DNA of 64,000 nucleotides, from contig NZ_CP050902.1 in the NCBI RefSeq assembly GCF_012272695.1, positions 1,054,001 to 1,118,000 on the forward strand, written 5' to 3'. Positions 1 to 6,765 of this stretch are shown piece after piece. The stretch comes from Nocardioides sp. JQ2195. Its GTDB lineage: Bacteria; Actinomycetota; Actinomycetes; Propionibacteriales; Nocardioidaceae. The first letter of the stretch is position 1. Each line of letters begins with the position of its first letter. Both the position numbers and the translations under genes were made by a program. The notes below the pieces were generated by a model that worked only from the letters and a program-made list of their open reading frames with translations, made no database searches and was not told the origin of the DNA.

Positions 1-1
1 T

Positions 2-568
2 CTCGACTACGTGCTCAACCACCGCACCGACGCACTGGTCGGCTTCGGTCTCGGCGGCCCCGAGATCGGCGTACCCCGCCCGCAGTTCCAGCCCCACTTC
101 GACGCCGCACGCGCCGCGGGCCTGCACAGCGTTCCGCACGCGGGGGAGACCACCGGCCCCGAGACGGTGTGGGACGCCGTGCGACTGCTCGGTGCCGAAC
201 GCATCGGCCACGGTACGACGGCTGCGCAGGACCCGGAGCTGTTGGCCCACCTGGCCGAGACCGGGATCGCCCTGGAGGTGTGCCCGTCCTCCAACATCGC
301 CACCCGCGCGGTCGAGTCGCTCGACCAGCACCCGATCGGGCTCTTCCGCGACGCCGGAGTCACCGTCACGATCAACTCCGACGACCCGCCGATGTTCGGC
401 ACCTCGCTCAATCGTGAGTACGAGATCGCCGCGGACCTGCTCGGGCTCGACGCACGAGGTGTCGCCGACCTGGCCCGGGCCGCGGTGGATGCGTCCTTCG
501 CGCCGGAGCTCGTCAAGTCCGAGGTGCGCGACGAGATCGCCAGGGTGGGAGCCAGCGCCACGCCATGA
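2..568 (+). CDS. add: Adenosine deaminase, C-terminal part (5' end outside window)
   Basis: Adenosine deaminase hydrolyses adenosine or deoxyadenosine to inosine and ammonia in purine salvage, in the cytosol. The visible 188 residues carry the family motifs in order: HAGE (the catalytic Glu region), RIGHG, EVCPSSN and NSDDPPMFGTSLNREY, whose Asp residues include the zinc ligand and the substrate-binding Asp. The reading frame is open from base 2, so the N-terminal half with the first HxH zinc motif lies upstream of the window. The gene ends in TGA at 566-568. Nothing downstream on the same strand looks co-transcribed. A related adenine deaminase is possible, but the SLNREY ending is typical of adenosine deaminase. 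Confidence 0.93.
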   Translation, partial: LDYVLNHRTDALVGFGLGGPEIGVPRPQFQPHFDAARAAGLHSVPHAGETTGPETVWDAVRLLGAERIGHGTTAAQDPELLAHLAETGIALEVCPSSNIATRAVESLDQHPIGLFRDAGVTVTINSDDPPMFGTSLNREYEIAADLLGLDARGVADLARAAVDASFAPELVKSEVRDEIARVGASATP

Positions 569-799
569 TGCGGCCACCTGGGGTCCGCGCGCGAGAGATC
601 CACCTCGTCGGCTGCCGAAGCGACGTCGCCGAAGCGGGAGCGTCGCACGCGCTCGAGCGCACCCGAGCCGCGTACGCGGCCGTTGGTCGCTGACGTTTCG
701 GTCCTCGACCCCGTGCACTGTCGCGGTGGTGTGGTCACTGTGCGGGTGACCGGTTGCGTGCTGAGTGACCTGGACACCGCGTTCCACGGAAGAAGTGGG

Positions 800-873
800 C
801 GCCCCCGGCAGGATTCGAACCTGCGACCGTCGGATTAGAAGGCCGATGCTCTATCCAGCTGAGCTACGGAGGC
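800..873 (-). tRNA. tRNA-Arg(TCT)
   Basis: The minus strand folds as a complete cloverleaf. The acceptor arm is GCCTCCG paired with CGGGGGC, the D arm reads GCTCAGCTGGATAGAGC, the anticodon loop CTTCTAA carries TCT, and the T arm contains GGTTCGAATCC. The discriminator is G, and CCA is not encoded. It reads AGA codons, which are rare in this GC-rich genome. Its promoter side lies at higher coordinates, towards the cluster of small orphan ORFs. Confidence 0.96.
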
Positions 874-1178
874 CGGGGGTCGGGGTTACAGTCGGGATAA
901 ACATCGGGAAAGCACCCGTGTCGTTACACCCAGCCGTTCGTCCAACTCCCGGGGCGATTATGCACCAACCGGGGACTACGCCGGACTCCGGTCGTCTGAC
1001 GGTGTTCTCGGAGCGAGGGTCGGCGAGATGCATCCTTCGCCTGTGTTCATGTGACGTGGGGCGAAATCGCTGTCATTCCCGTGGACGGTTCATGAGCTAC
1101 TCGATGACCTAAGCGCGATGTTTGCGTGCAATCCGGTGCTCAGAGTTGGGCGTTGGCGCTGAACTCCGGTGTGGGTAC
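874..1178. other. Gene-free stretch beside tRNA-Arg
   Basis: No convincing gene is visible in these 305 bases. Possible frames are short and have poor codon use. Base composition is visibly less GC-rich than in the core genes. The part just right of 873 must contain the tRNA promoter, but I cannot fix a -35/-10 pair with confidence. The stretch 569-799 on the other side of the tRNA also shows nothing recognisable. Confidence 0.5.
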
Positions 1179-1505
1179 TCATGAGCCAATCGCCATCCCC
1201 AATGCGGCGAGGAATGCGAAGAACGCAAGGAATGGGACTACGGAGCCGAGTGCCAGACCCAGCCCGAAGAGGGTTCGCTGGCGTGCCTTCTTGTGGATGG
1301 CGACGCCGATGCCCGCGATGGCTGCGACTTCGAGGAACATGAAGATCCAGGAGTAGAAGAAGTCCCAGTTGCCGGACTCCGGGATCCCGAGCAGGCTGGG
1401 GCCGAAGAACACCAGTGCTACCAGTGCGGTGCCGGTGATGAGTCCGAGGAGAAGACTCATGACGCGTTCCAGCCTGCTGGTGGTTGTCGGGCTGATGGTG
1501 GTCAT
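1179..1505 (-). CDS. Small membrane protein of unknown function
   Basis: A 108-residue protein with three predicted membrane helices: MSLLLGLITGTALVALVFF, a central WDFFYSWIFMFLEVAAIAG segment and a C-terminal LGLALGSVVPFLAFFAFLAA segment. A short basic loop (HKKARQR) separates the last two. I place the start at the ATG at 1505 because AGGAAAG lies just upstream; an upstream in-frame Met at 1607 would add 34 polar residues without a ribosome site. I do not recognise the family. It sits in a patch of small orphan genes beside tRNA-Arg. Confidence 0.6.
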   Translation of the reverse strand: MTTISPTTTSRLERVMSLLLGLITGTALVALVFFGPSLLGIPESGNWDFFYSWIFMFLEVAAIAGIGVAIHKKARQRTLFGLGLALGSVVPFLAFFAFLAALGMAIGS

Positions 1506-1655
1506 AGGCTTTCCTGTCTGCGAGCCGATTGCCGTGACTGTAGGTATAGGCGAGAATCTTGGACGCCGCTTCGGATCAGCGTTTTCAAAACTGTGACCGG
1601 AACTCACGCACGTCCATGGTTCGCGTTGGGCCGTGAGAGCAGCCCTTGATCTCGA

Positions 1656-1811
1656 TCAGGAACTGCGCCCGGTGCGAACGAGATAGACAACCGCTGCGAG
1701 CGCAGACAGAACGACGAACAGTGGCAACAACGAGTGCGTGTTGCCCTCTGGCACAGCGTGCGTAGAGGTCGTTCGCGGAACTCCTTGGGAAACGCCTTCG
1801 GCATGGTGCAC
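1656..1811 (-). CDS. Possible 51-residue single-pass membrane peptide
   Basis: This short frame starts at a GTG and encodes a polar N-terminus followed by one strong membrane helix (LLPLFVVLSALAAVVYLV) and a basic tail. Its architecture matches the small protein just upstream at 1844-1990. The call is uncertain. The same bases in another frame, starting at the ATG at 1804 with a well-spaced GGAAGG, encode a peptide beginning MPKAFPKEFRERP, which resembles the N-terminus of IS3-family OrfA transposases. Either the membrane peptide is real or the locus is a fused remnant. Confidence 0.33.
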   Translation of the reverse strand: MHHAEGVSQGVPRTTSTHAVPEGNTHSLLPLFVVLSALAAVVYLVRTGRSS

Positions 1812-1843
1812 ATCCTTCCAGCGTCGACACACATCGACGCAGA

Positions 1844-1990
1844 TCAGATGTCACCTATCCGTGCAGCAGACCCGGACAGGAGGGCGAGGACAGCGAGGAA
1901 GACGGCTGCGGCAACGAGGTTGCTGACGAGGATCGGACGATCGAGGGTGCTCGGTGTCTGCTGGGTCGTGCTCGTATCGGTGCGGCTCAT
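1844..1990 (-). CDS. Possible 48-residue single-pass membrane peptide
   Basis: The frame runs from an ATG at 1990, preceded by GGTAGGT. It encodes a Thr/Ser/Gln-rich N-terminus and a membrane helix, ILVSNLVAAAVFLAVLALL, ending in SGSAARIGDI. It is on the same strand as the next small membrane ORF, 32 bases away, and the two share the same layout. No family is recognised. Longer upstream readings of the frame have no ribosome site and poor codon use. Confidence 0.42.
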   Translation of the reverse strand: MSRTDTSTTQQTPSTLDRPILVSNLVAAAVFLAVLALLSGSAARIGDI

Positions 1991-2134
1991 ACCTACCACT
2001 GTGTCTGGTGGGTGGCCCCGCGCACTCGTTATGTCGCACTTCGCCCAGGATTGGAGCGGCTCGCGTGAGTTGGGTGAGGCCACAGCCCAGAATTCTGCAA
2101 TTCCGACTGCACGGCAGGGAGTGCCGGGCATGAT

Positions 2135-2467
2135 GTGCGCATGCCTCATTACCCTGGCCGCTGGCTCATCATCTTGGGCTACGTGCTCTGGGTCGCGAGC
2201 GTCGTCTATGTCGTCGCCTGCCTGGCCGCACCATCGATGGTCGGCGAGTCTGGCTGCGAACTGACGCCAGGGGGTTCGGTCTACGGGGAGGCCTCGCGTA
2301 GCTGGTTCCCTCCCGGCACCACGTGCACCTGGGAGCTGCGCGGCTACGGACACTACGTCACGAGCCCCTCGCCGGTGCGACTCATTTTCGTCGGGGTGGC
2401 CTTGGCGGGTCTGCCGCTGGTTCGATACCTCAGTGGGTTGCTCAGGCGCCCCGCGCTCGGCGCGTAG
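2135..2467 (+). CDS. Small two-helix membrane protein of unknown function
   Basis: A 110-residue protein from a GTG at 2135, or 108 residues from the ATG at 2141. It has an N-terminal helix (WLIILGYVLWVASVVYVVAC) and a C-terminal helix (VRLIFVGVALAGLPLVRYL). Between them is an extracytoplasmic loop of about 50 residues with two Cys residues (GCELTPGG and TTCTWEL) that could form a disulfide. No family is recognised. The gene stands alone, flanked by minus-strand small ORFs. Confidence 0.5.
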   Translation: MRMPHYPGRWLIILGYVLWVASVVYVVACLAAPSMVGESGCELTPGGSVYGEASRSWFPPGTTCTWELRGYGHYVTSPSPVRLIFVGVALAGLPLVRYLSGLLRRPALGA

Positions 2468-2592
2468 ATGGGCAACGGGTCTGCCCATAGTTTGGTTGAC
2501 ACCTGAGCCATTCGGCGCCCTCTGTGATCTTCGAGCGCCTCAGCCAGCACCGAAGCGCTTCGATCCTACGAGCCGATCACACATTCAACGCC

Positions 2593-2841
2593 TCACCTTG
2601 CTTGAGGTCCGCCGTCTCGTGTTTGTCCGTGCTTGAGGAATAGATCCTCACAGTCTTCACCCTGCAGCTTGACCGCGGCACCGTCAGGCTCGGTGAGCTG
2701 GCACGACAATCCGTCGACTGGCGCAGGACCTTGGTCCCGAACGCTCACAGTGGTCAGGAAGACGCCCGCGGTCACCATCATCGTCCCGGTCAGCGCTGCC
2801 ATGACCACGAACATGGGTCGCCATCGTCTAGTGCGAGTCAT
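2593..2841 (-). CDS. Possible small secreted or membrane-anchored protein
   Basis: From the ATG at 2841 the frame encodes 82 residues: a basic start (MTRTRRWRP), one hydrophobic helix (MFVVMAALTGTMMVTAGVFL) and a polar extracytoplasmic part with two Cys (LSCQL and EDCEDLF). GAGAGG lies about 12 bases upstream. It may be an anchored exported protein. No family is recognised, and codon use is weaker than in the core genes, so this is a tentative call. Confidence 0.37.
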   Translation of the reverse strand: MTRTRRWRPMFVVMAALTGTMMVTAGVFLTTVSVRDQGPAPVDGLSCQLTEPDGAAVKLQGEDCEDLFLKHGQTRDGGPQAR

Positions 2842-3012
2842 ATGCACGGATGCCTCTCTGCGATACCCGTAACGGAACTTTCGCACGGATGGTGAGGGGA
2901 AATAGTCGCACAGTTGCGTCGTTGATGGGCACGGAGTTGCGAAGGAGGTTTCGGGTTCGAAGGCCAGGGCGGTGATCAGTGTTGAGGCAACAGTGCTTCT
3001 GCAACGACTGGG

Positions 3013-3156
3013 CTACCTGATCAGCTCTCGTCGAGGCCGGGTCCAGTTTTCGAGTGCCTCGGCGTCGTTCTCGTGCACAGGTGAAGCATGAGTGTTCGAG
3101 CCAGCCAGCCGCGCGCTCTCGATGAGCGTCCCGACGTCGTCCGTGAATCGGAGAGT
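3013..3156 (-). pseudogene. Probable decayed gene fragment; remainder of 2842-3282 empty
   Basis: The gap between the ORF at 2593-2841 and DUF2752 holds no intact gene. One minus frame, open from an in-frame TAG at 3157-3159 to a TAG at 3013-3015, has GC-rich third positions and protein-like composition (FTDDVGTLIESARLAGS and later AEALENWTRPRREL), but no start codon. A run of eight G at 3172-3179 lies just upstream, a place where frameshifts occur. I read it as the remnant of an unidentified gene. Confidence 0.3.
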
Positions 3157-3282
3157 CTACGTTCTCGTCGTGGGGGGGGCTCCACGTTCTGTATCCAGCT
3201 TGCCACCCGGGCAGGGTTGCGAAATCCTTGCAGGTCGGGACCGAACCAGTCGGCCACAGGCGGAGATTATGCCCCACGCCGG

Positions 3283-3681
3283 TCAGGGTGCGAGCGGTGA
3301 GCCGGGAAGGTTGCGCAAGATCATGAAGATCGGCAGGACCACGAGCAGCCCGATCGCGAAGCGCGAGTTGTCCGGTGGACCGGTCAGCGGACGACTCCAG
3401 GCCGCACCGACCCTCGCCACCCACCACCAGCCGAGCCAGACGAGCGCGGGAAGCAGCAGGAGGTTGTGACCGACCGACTCGACGAGGTGACCGGTCAGCA
3501 AGTCGTGGATGCCTCGCAGGCTGCCACATCCCGGACAGTAGAAGCCGAGGAGAAGAGAGGGGCACTTCGCCCACGACCCGTCCCCGTGCGGGTCGCGAAG
3601 CACCAGCGCGGCGCCGAAGGCTGCGGTCGCTGCGCCCAGGGAGACGACGCGCACCCGGTCGAGAGACCGGGTGCGCGTCAT
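3283..3681 (-). CDS. DUF2752 family membrane protein
   Basis: A 132-residue membrane protein with the DUF2752 signature: a first helix (VVSLGAATAAFGAALVL), then a CPGCGSLRGIHDLLTGH motif, then two further helices. The function is unknown; the CPxCG...R motif is the family's hallmark. The ATG at 3681 follows the stop of the CD225-like gene by 20 bases and has no clear ribosome site, which fits translational coupling in a two-gene operon. The C-terminal helix ends with a basic RNLPGSPLAP tail. Confidence 0.72.
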   Translation of the reverse strand: MTRTRSLDRVRVVSLGAATAAFGAALVLRDPHGDGSWAKCPSLLLGFYCPGCGSLRGIHDLLTGHLVESVGHNLLLLPALVWLGWWWVARVGAAWSRPLTGPPDNSRFAIGLLVVLPIFMILRNLPGSPLAP

Positions 3682-3701
3682 GGAGAAGGACTGGCTCAAG
3701 T

Positions 3702-3989
3702 TCAGCTGGTGCCGAGCACCGTGAACATCAAGATGGCGTAGAGAACGCTGACCACGATGCCGGCAACGGCCGAGTAGATCGCCCACTTCTTGGCATCCTC
3801 GGAGGCAGCCTGGGCGCCGGCGAAGTCGCCCTGGGCCCACAGGCTGTCGACCTTGGAAGCCTTGACGATGGAGACGATGCCCAGCGGCAGGCAGCACAGG
3901 ATCGTGGTGAGGATGCCCCAGACCAGGTTGGAGTCAGGCTTGGGCTGGCTCGGCTGGCCGTAGGCCGGGGCGGGGTTCTCGTAGGACAT
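3702..3989 (-). CDS. CD225/dispanin-family membrane protein
   Basis: A 95-residue protein with a Pro/Gln/Tyr-rich N-terminus (PAPAYGQPSQPKPDSN) followed by the CD225 core. The core has a first helix with a CC pair (ILTTILCCLPLGIVSIV), a KASKVDSLWAQGDFAGAQ loop, and a second helix (AIYSAVAGIVVSVLYAILMF). Bacterial members are of unknown function; the family includes interferon-induced transmembrane proteins. The ATG at 3989 has GGGAG seven bases upstream. The gene probably heads an operon with the DUF2752 gene. Confidence 0.78.
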   Translation of the reverse strand: MSYENPAPAYGQPSQPKPDSNLVWGILTTILCCLPLGIVSIVKASKVDSLWAQGDFAGAQAASEDAKKWAIYSAVAGIVVSVLYAILMFTVLGTS

Positions 3990-4136
3990 GGTGTCTCCCG
4001 TTGTGTCGGTGAACTATCGGCACGGATACTGTCATGCCGAAAGACACCATGCGCTGCCACCGGGCACCTCAAACCTCGATCCGCGAAGAAGTTTCCCGGT
4101 GCACCGTGGCCACCGTCGACGGGTCGCCGCGACGCG

Positions 4137-5582
4137 TCAGCTGGTGAGGCCGCCCATCCACTCCTCCACCGCCGAGGACGTGCGGGGGAGTGAAGCAGAC
4201 AGGTTGTGGTGGCCGTCGCGGGTGACCACGATGTCGTCCTCGATCCGGATGCCGATGCCGCGCAGCTCCTCGGGCACCAGCAGGTCGTCCTCCTGGAAGT
4301 AGAGCCCGGGCTCGACGGTGAGCACCATGCCCTCCTCGAGGTCACCCTTCGGGTAGACCTCCTGGGCGGCCTGGCCACAGTCGTGCACGTCGAGGCCGAG
4401 CATGTGGCTGGTCCCGTGGAGGGTCCACCGGGAGTAGACCTTCGACTCCGGGTCGAGCGCCTCCTCCACCGAGACCGGCAGCAGTCCCATGTCGCCCAGG
4501 CCATGGGCCAGGACCTTCATGGCTGCCTCGTGCGCCCCGAGGAAGGGGGTGGCCGGACGGATCGCAGCGATGCCGGCTTCCTGGGCGTTGTGGACAAGGT
4601 CGTAGAGGTCGCGCTGCAGCGTCGTGAAGGTGCCGTTGACGGGAAGGGTGCGAGTGACGTCGGCTGTGTAGAGGTTGTGCCCCTCCACGCCCATGTCGAG
4701 CAGGAGCAGCTCGCCCTGGGTGACGGGCCCGGAGTTCTCGATCCAGTGCAGCGTCGTGGCGTGCTTGCCGCCACCGACGATCGAGTCGTAGCCGATGTCG
4801 TTGCCCATGGCCCGTGCCCGACGGAAGAAGGTGCCCTCGATCCACCGTTCGCCGTACTTGAGCACGTTGCTCCAGTCGCGCACCGAGTCCTCGAAGCCGA
4901 GGGCGGTGATGTCGCAGGCCTCGGCGAGCTCGCCGATCTCCCACGCGTCCTTGACCAGGCGCATCTCGGAGGCCACCCGCGAGAACTCGCGGTCGCGCTC
5001 CTCGTCGGCCGGGGCCAGGCCGTCGACCGAGCGGTCGATGCCACGCAGCACGCGGGTCTTGCCGGTGGTGGACAGCACGCCGGCCAGCTCGTCGATGTGA
5101 CGGCACTCGATGCCGAGGGAGTCGGAGATCTCACCGAGGGACGGCCGGCGGCCGGCCCACAGCTCGCCGTACTGGCGGTCCCGGAAGAACTCGTCGGTCT
5201 CGCGGCTGGAGCGCGGCCGGGCGTAGAGCACGGACTCGCCGTCGTCGATGACCAGGACGGCGTCGGAGGTCTGGTTGCCGGAGAAGTAGGTGTGCGCGGT
5301 GTCCGGACGGAAGCGGTAGTCCGTGTCGTAGGAGCGCACCTTGTAGTTGCCGGCCGGGAGCACGAGTCGCTCACCGGGGAAGGCATCGGCCAGTCGACGC
5401 CGTCGCGCGGCCGCCGGAGTGCTGACCGGATGCGGCGGCAGCTCCAGCTCGCGTTCACCCCAACCCTGGCGCATGAACGCGGACCAGGCTTCGGGGACCT
5501 TCGGGTCGTGTGACTCGGTCTTCAGCTGGGATGTCGCTGATTCGTCAGAGGGCTCGGGGGGTGTGTTCTCGATCTCACTCAC
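4137..5582 (-). CDS. pepP: Xaa-Pro aminopeptidase (aminopeptidase P, M24B)
   Basis: A 481-residue cytosolic metallopeptidase that removes N-terminal residues preceding proline. It has an N-terminal AMP_N domain (about residues 60-200) and a pita-bread peptidase domain. The visible dinuclear-metal ligands are LLLDMGVEG and ADVTRTLPV (two Asp), GTSHMLGLDVHD (His), LTVEPGLYF (Glu) and GIRIEDDIVV (Glu). I chose the GTG at 5582, which follows GTGGAGG, although the spacing is short. A Met 36 codons later is the alternative, since the first 35 residues are acidic and unstructured. It is transcribed divergently from prsW, with about 50 bases between. Confidence 0.93.
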   Translation of the reverse strand: MSEIENTPPEPSDESATSQLKTESHDPKVPEAWSAFMRQGWGERELELPPHPVSTPAAARRRRLADAFPGERLVLPAGNYKVRSYDTDYRFRPDTAHTYFSGNQTSDAVLVIDDGESVLYARPRSSRETDEFFRDRQYGELWAGRRPSLGEISDSLGIECRHIDELAGVLSTTGKTRVLRGIDRSVDGLAPADEERDREFSRVASEMRLVKDAWEIGELAEACDITALGFEDSVRDWSNVLKYGERWIEGTFFRRARAMGNDIGYDSIVGGGKHATTLHWIENSGPVTQGELLLLDMGVEGHNLYTADVTRTLPVNGTFTTLQRDLYDLVHNAQEAGIAAIRPATPFLGAHEAAMKVLAHGLGDMGLLPVSVEEALDPESKVYSRWTLHGTSHMLGLDVHDCGQAAQEVYPKGDLEEGMVLTVEPGLYFQEDDLLVPEELRGIGIRIEDDIVVTRDGHHNLSASLPRTSSAVEEWMGGLTS

Positions 5583-5618
5583 CCCTCCACCATACGTGGG
5601 CTGGACCAAGGGAGCCGA

Positions 5619-5624
5619 TACGCT
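5619..5624 (+). promoter_or_regulatory. -10 box for leaderless prsW
   Basis: TACGCT lies exactly seven bases before the prsW ATG, so transcription would begin at or next to the start codon. There is no ribosome site at normal spacing. The same geometry recurs at many genes in this window. Confidence 0.5.
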
Positions 5625-5631
5625 TCCCCCC

Positions 5632-6765
5632 ATGCCTGCCCGCCGCCACGAGAACCTCATCTTCACGATCGTGGTGTCCGTCGTTGCCGGGCTCGCCGCC
5701 GTGCCGATGGCCGTCGTGCTGGCGGTCTCGGGGGAAGGACCGTCACTGGTCCTGGCGGCCATCTTCGCGCTGGTCCCGGTGGGTCCGTTGCTGGCCTGCT
5801 ACCTGTGGCTGGATCGCTACGAGCCCGAGCCGAAGACGTTGCTGGCGCTCGGCCTCGCCTGGGGCGCCTTCGTGTCGACGCTGCTGGCCCTGCTGGTGCA
5901 GGGCATCGGTGGCTTCGTGGCCGGCTGGTCCGACGAGGCCTCGATAACCGTCGTCGCCCCGGTCACCGAAGAGGGCACCAAGGGCCTGTTCCTCCTGCTC
6001 CTCCTGATCTGGCGCCGTCAGGAGTTCGACGGGGTGCTCGACGGGATCGTCTACGCCGGCGTCGTCGGGATCGGGTTCGCCTTCACCGAGAACATCCTCT
6101 ATCTCAGCGCCGCCTACAACGGCACCGAGGGTGGCGCCCCCGGCGGGCTCCCGGGCCTGGGCGTCCTGTTCCTGATCCGGTGCATCGCGAGCCCGTTCGC
6201 GCACCCGTTGTTCACCGCCTTCATCGGCATCGGCCTCGGCCTGGCCGTCTCGAGCCGTTCGACCGTCGTACGCATCCTCGGCCCGGTGCTCGGCTACGCG
6301 TTGGCCGTGGGCATGCACGCCGCCTGGAACGGTTCCACCCTGCTCGCCGACGGAGCCGGTTTCATCGGCGTCTACGTGGTCGTGATGATCCCGATGTTCC
6401 TGCTGGTGGTCGGTCTGGCGGTCTGGATCCGTGGCCGGGAGCGTGGTGTGCTGGCCGCGGCCCTGCGCGACGCATCGGTTTGGGGCCTGATCCCCGACCA
6501 GGACATCCCCCACGTCGTCGACCTCGGCGCGCGGCGCCGCGCCCGCGCGTTCGCCAGGACCAACGGCGGCAAGCGTGGTCTCGACGCCATGCGTGACTAT
6601 CAGCAGGCCGCGATCGAGCTGGGGTACCTTCACCACCGGGTCCTCCAGGGCACCGCGCCGCGCAACTCCGTTCGCCGTGGCCAGGACTTCGTCGAGCGGA
6701 TGCACGCGGTCCGGCCGTGGATTTCCTTTCCGCCCCCGTTCCCCGCAGGAGGTCGTCACCGATGA
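5632..6765 (+). CDS. prsW: PrsW-family intramembrane metalloprotease
   Basis: A 377-residue polytopic membrane protein. It carries the PrsW motifs: TEEGTKGLF (the EExxK site), GFAFTENILYL, ASPFAHPLFTAFIG and HAAWNGS, which supply the candidate catalytic Glu and metal-binding His residues inside helices. Bacillus PrsW performs site-1 cleavage of an anti-sigma factor; the substrate here is unknown. A cytosolic C-terminal tail of about 100 residues follows the last helix. The stop overlaps the next start as ATGA, so it is co-transcribed with the dynamin-like GTPase gene. That context suggests a membrane-stress role, which is inference. Confidence 0.88.
   Translation: MPARRHENLIFTIVVSVVAGLAAVPMAVVLAVSGEGPSLVLAAIFALVPVGPLLACYLWLDRYEPEPKTLLALGLAWGAFVSTLLALLVQGIGGFVAGWSDEASITVVAPVTEEGTKGLFLLLLLIWRRQEFDGVLDGIVYAGVVGIGFAFTENILYLSAAYNGTEGGAPGGLPGLGVLFLIRCIASPFAHPLFTAFIGIGLGLAVSSRSTVVRILGPVLGYALAVGMHAAWNGSTLLADGAGFIGVYVVVMIPMFLLVVGLAVWIRGRERGVLAAALRDASVWGLIPDQDIPHVVDLGARRRARAFARTNGGKRGLDAMRDYQQAAIELGYLHHRVLQGTAPRNSVRRGQDFVERMHAVRPWISFPPPFPAGGRHR

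Noticed and set aside
7..777. Long minus-strand frame opposite the adenosine deaminase gene
   Set aside because: It is the antisense shadow of add and spacer DNA: Ser/Arg-rich composition, no family resemblance, no ribosome site. The plus-strand enzyme explains the region.
2940..2975. TTCGAA-containing sequence as a duplicated tRNA-Arg end (attachment site)
   Set aside because: Only about eight bases match the T arm of tRNA-Arg. That is too short to claim an att duplication.
4206..5513. Plus-strand frame of over 400 codons opposite pepP
   Set aside because: It is rich in Val/Gly/Asp/His without any domain, the usual antisense pattern of a GC-rich gene. The minus strand has complete M24B motifs.
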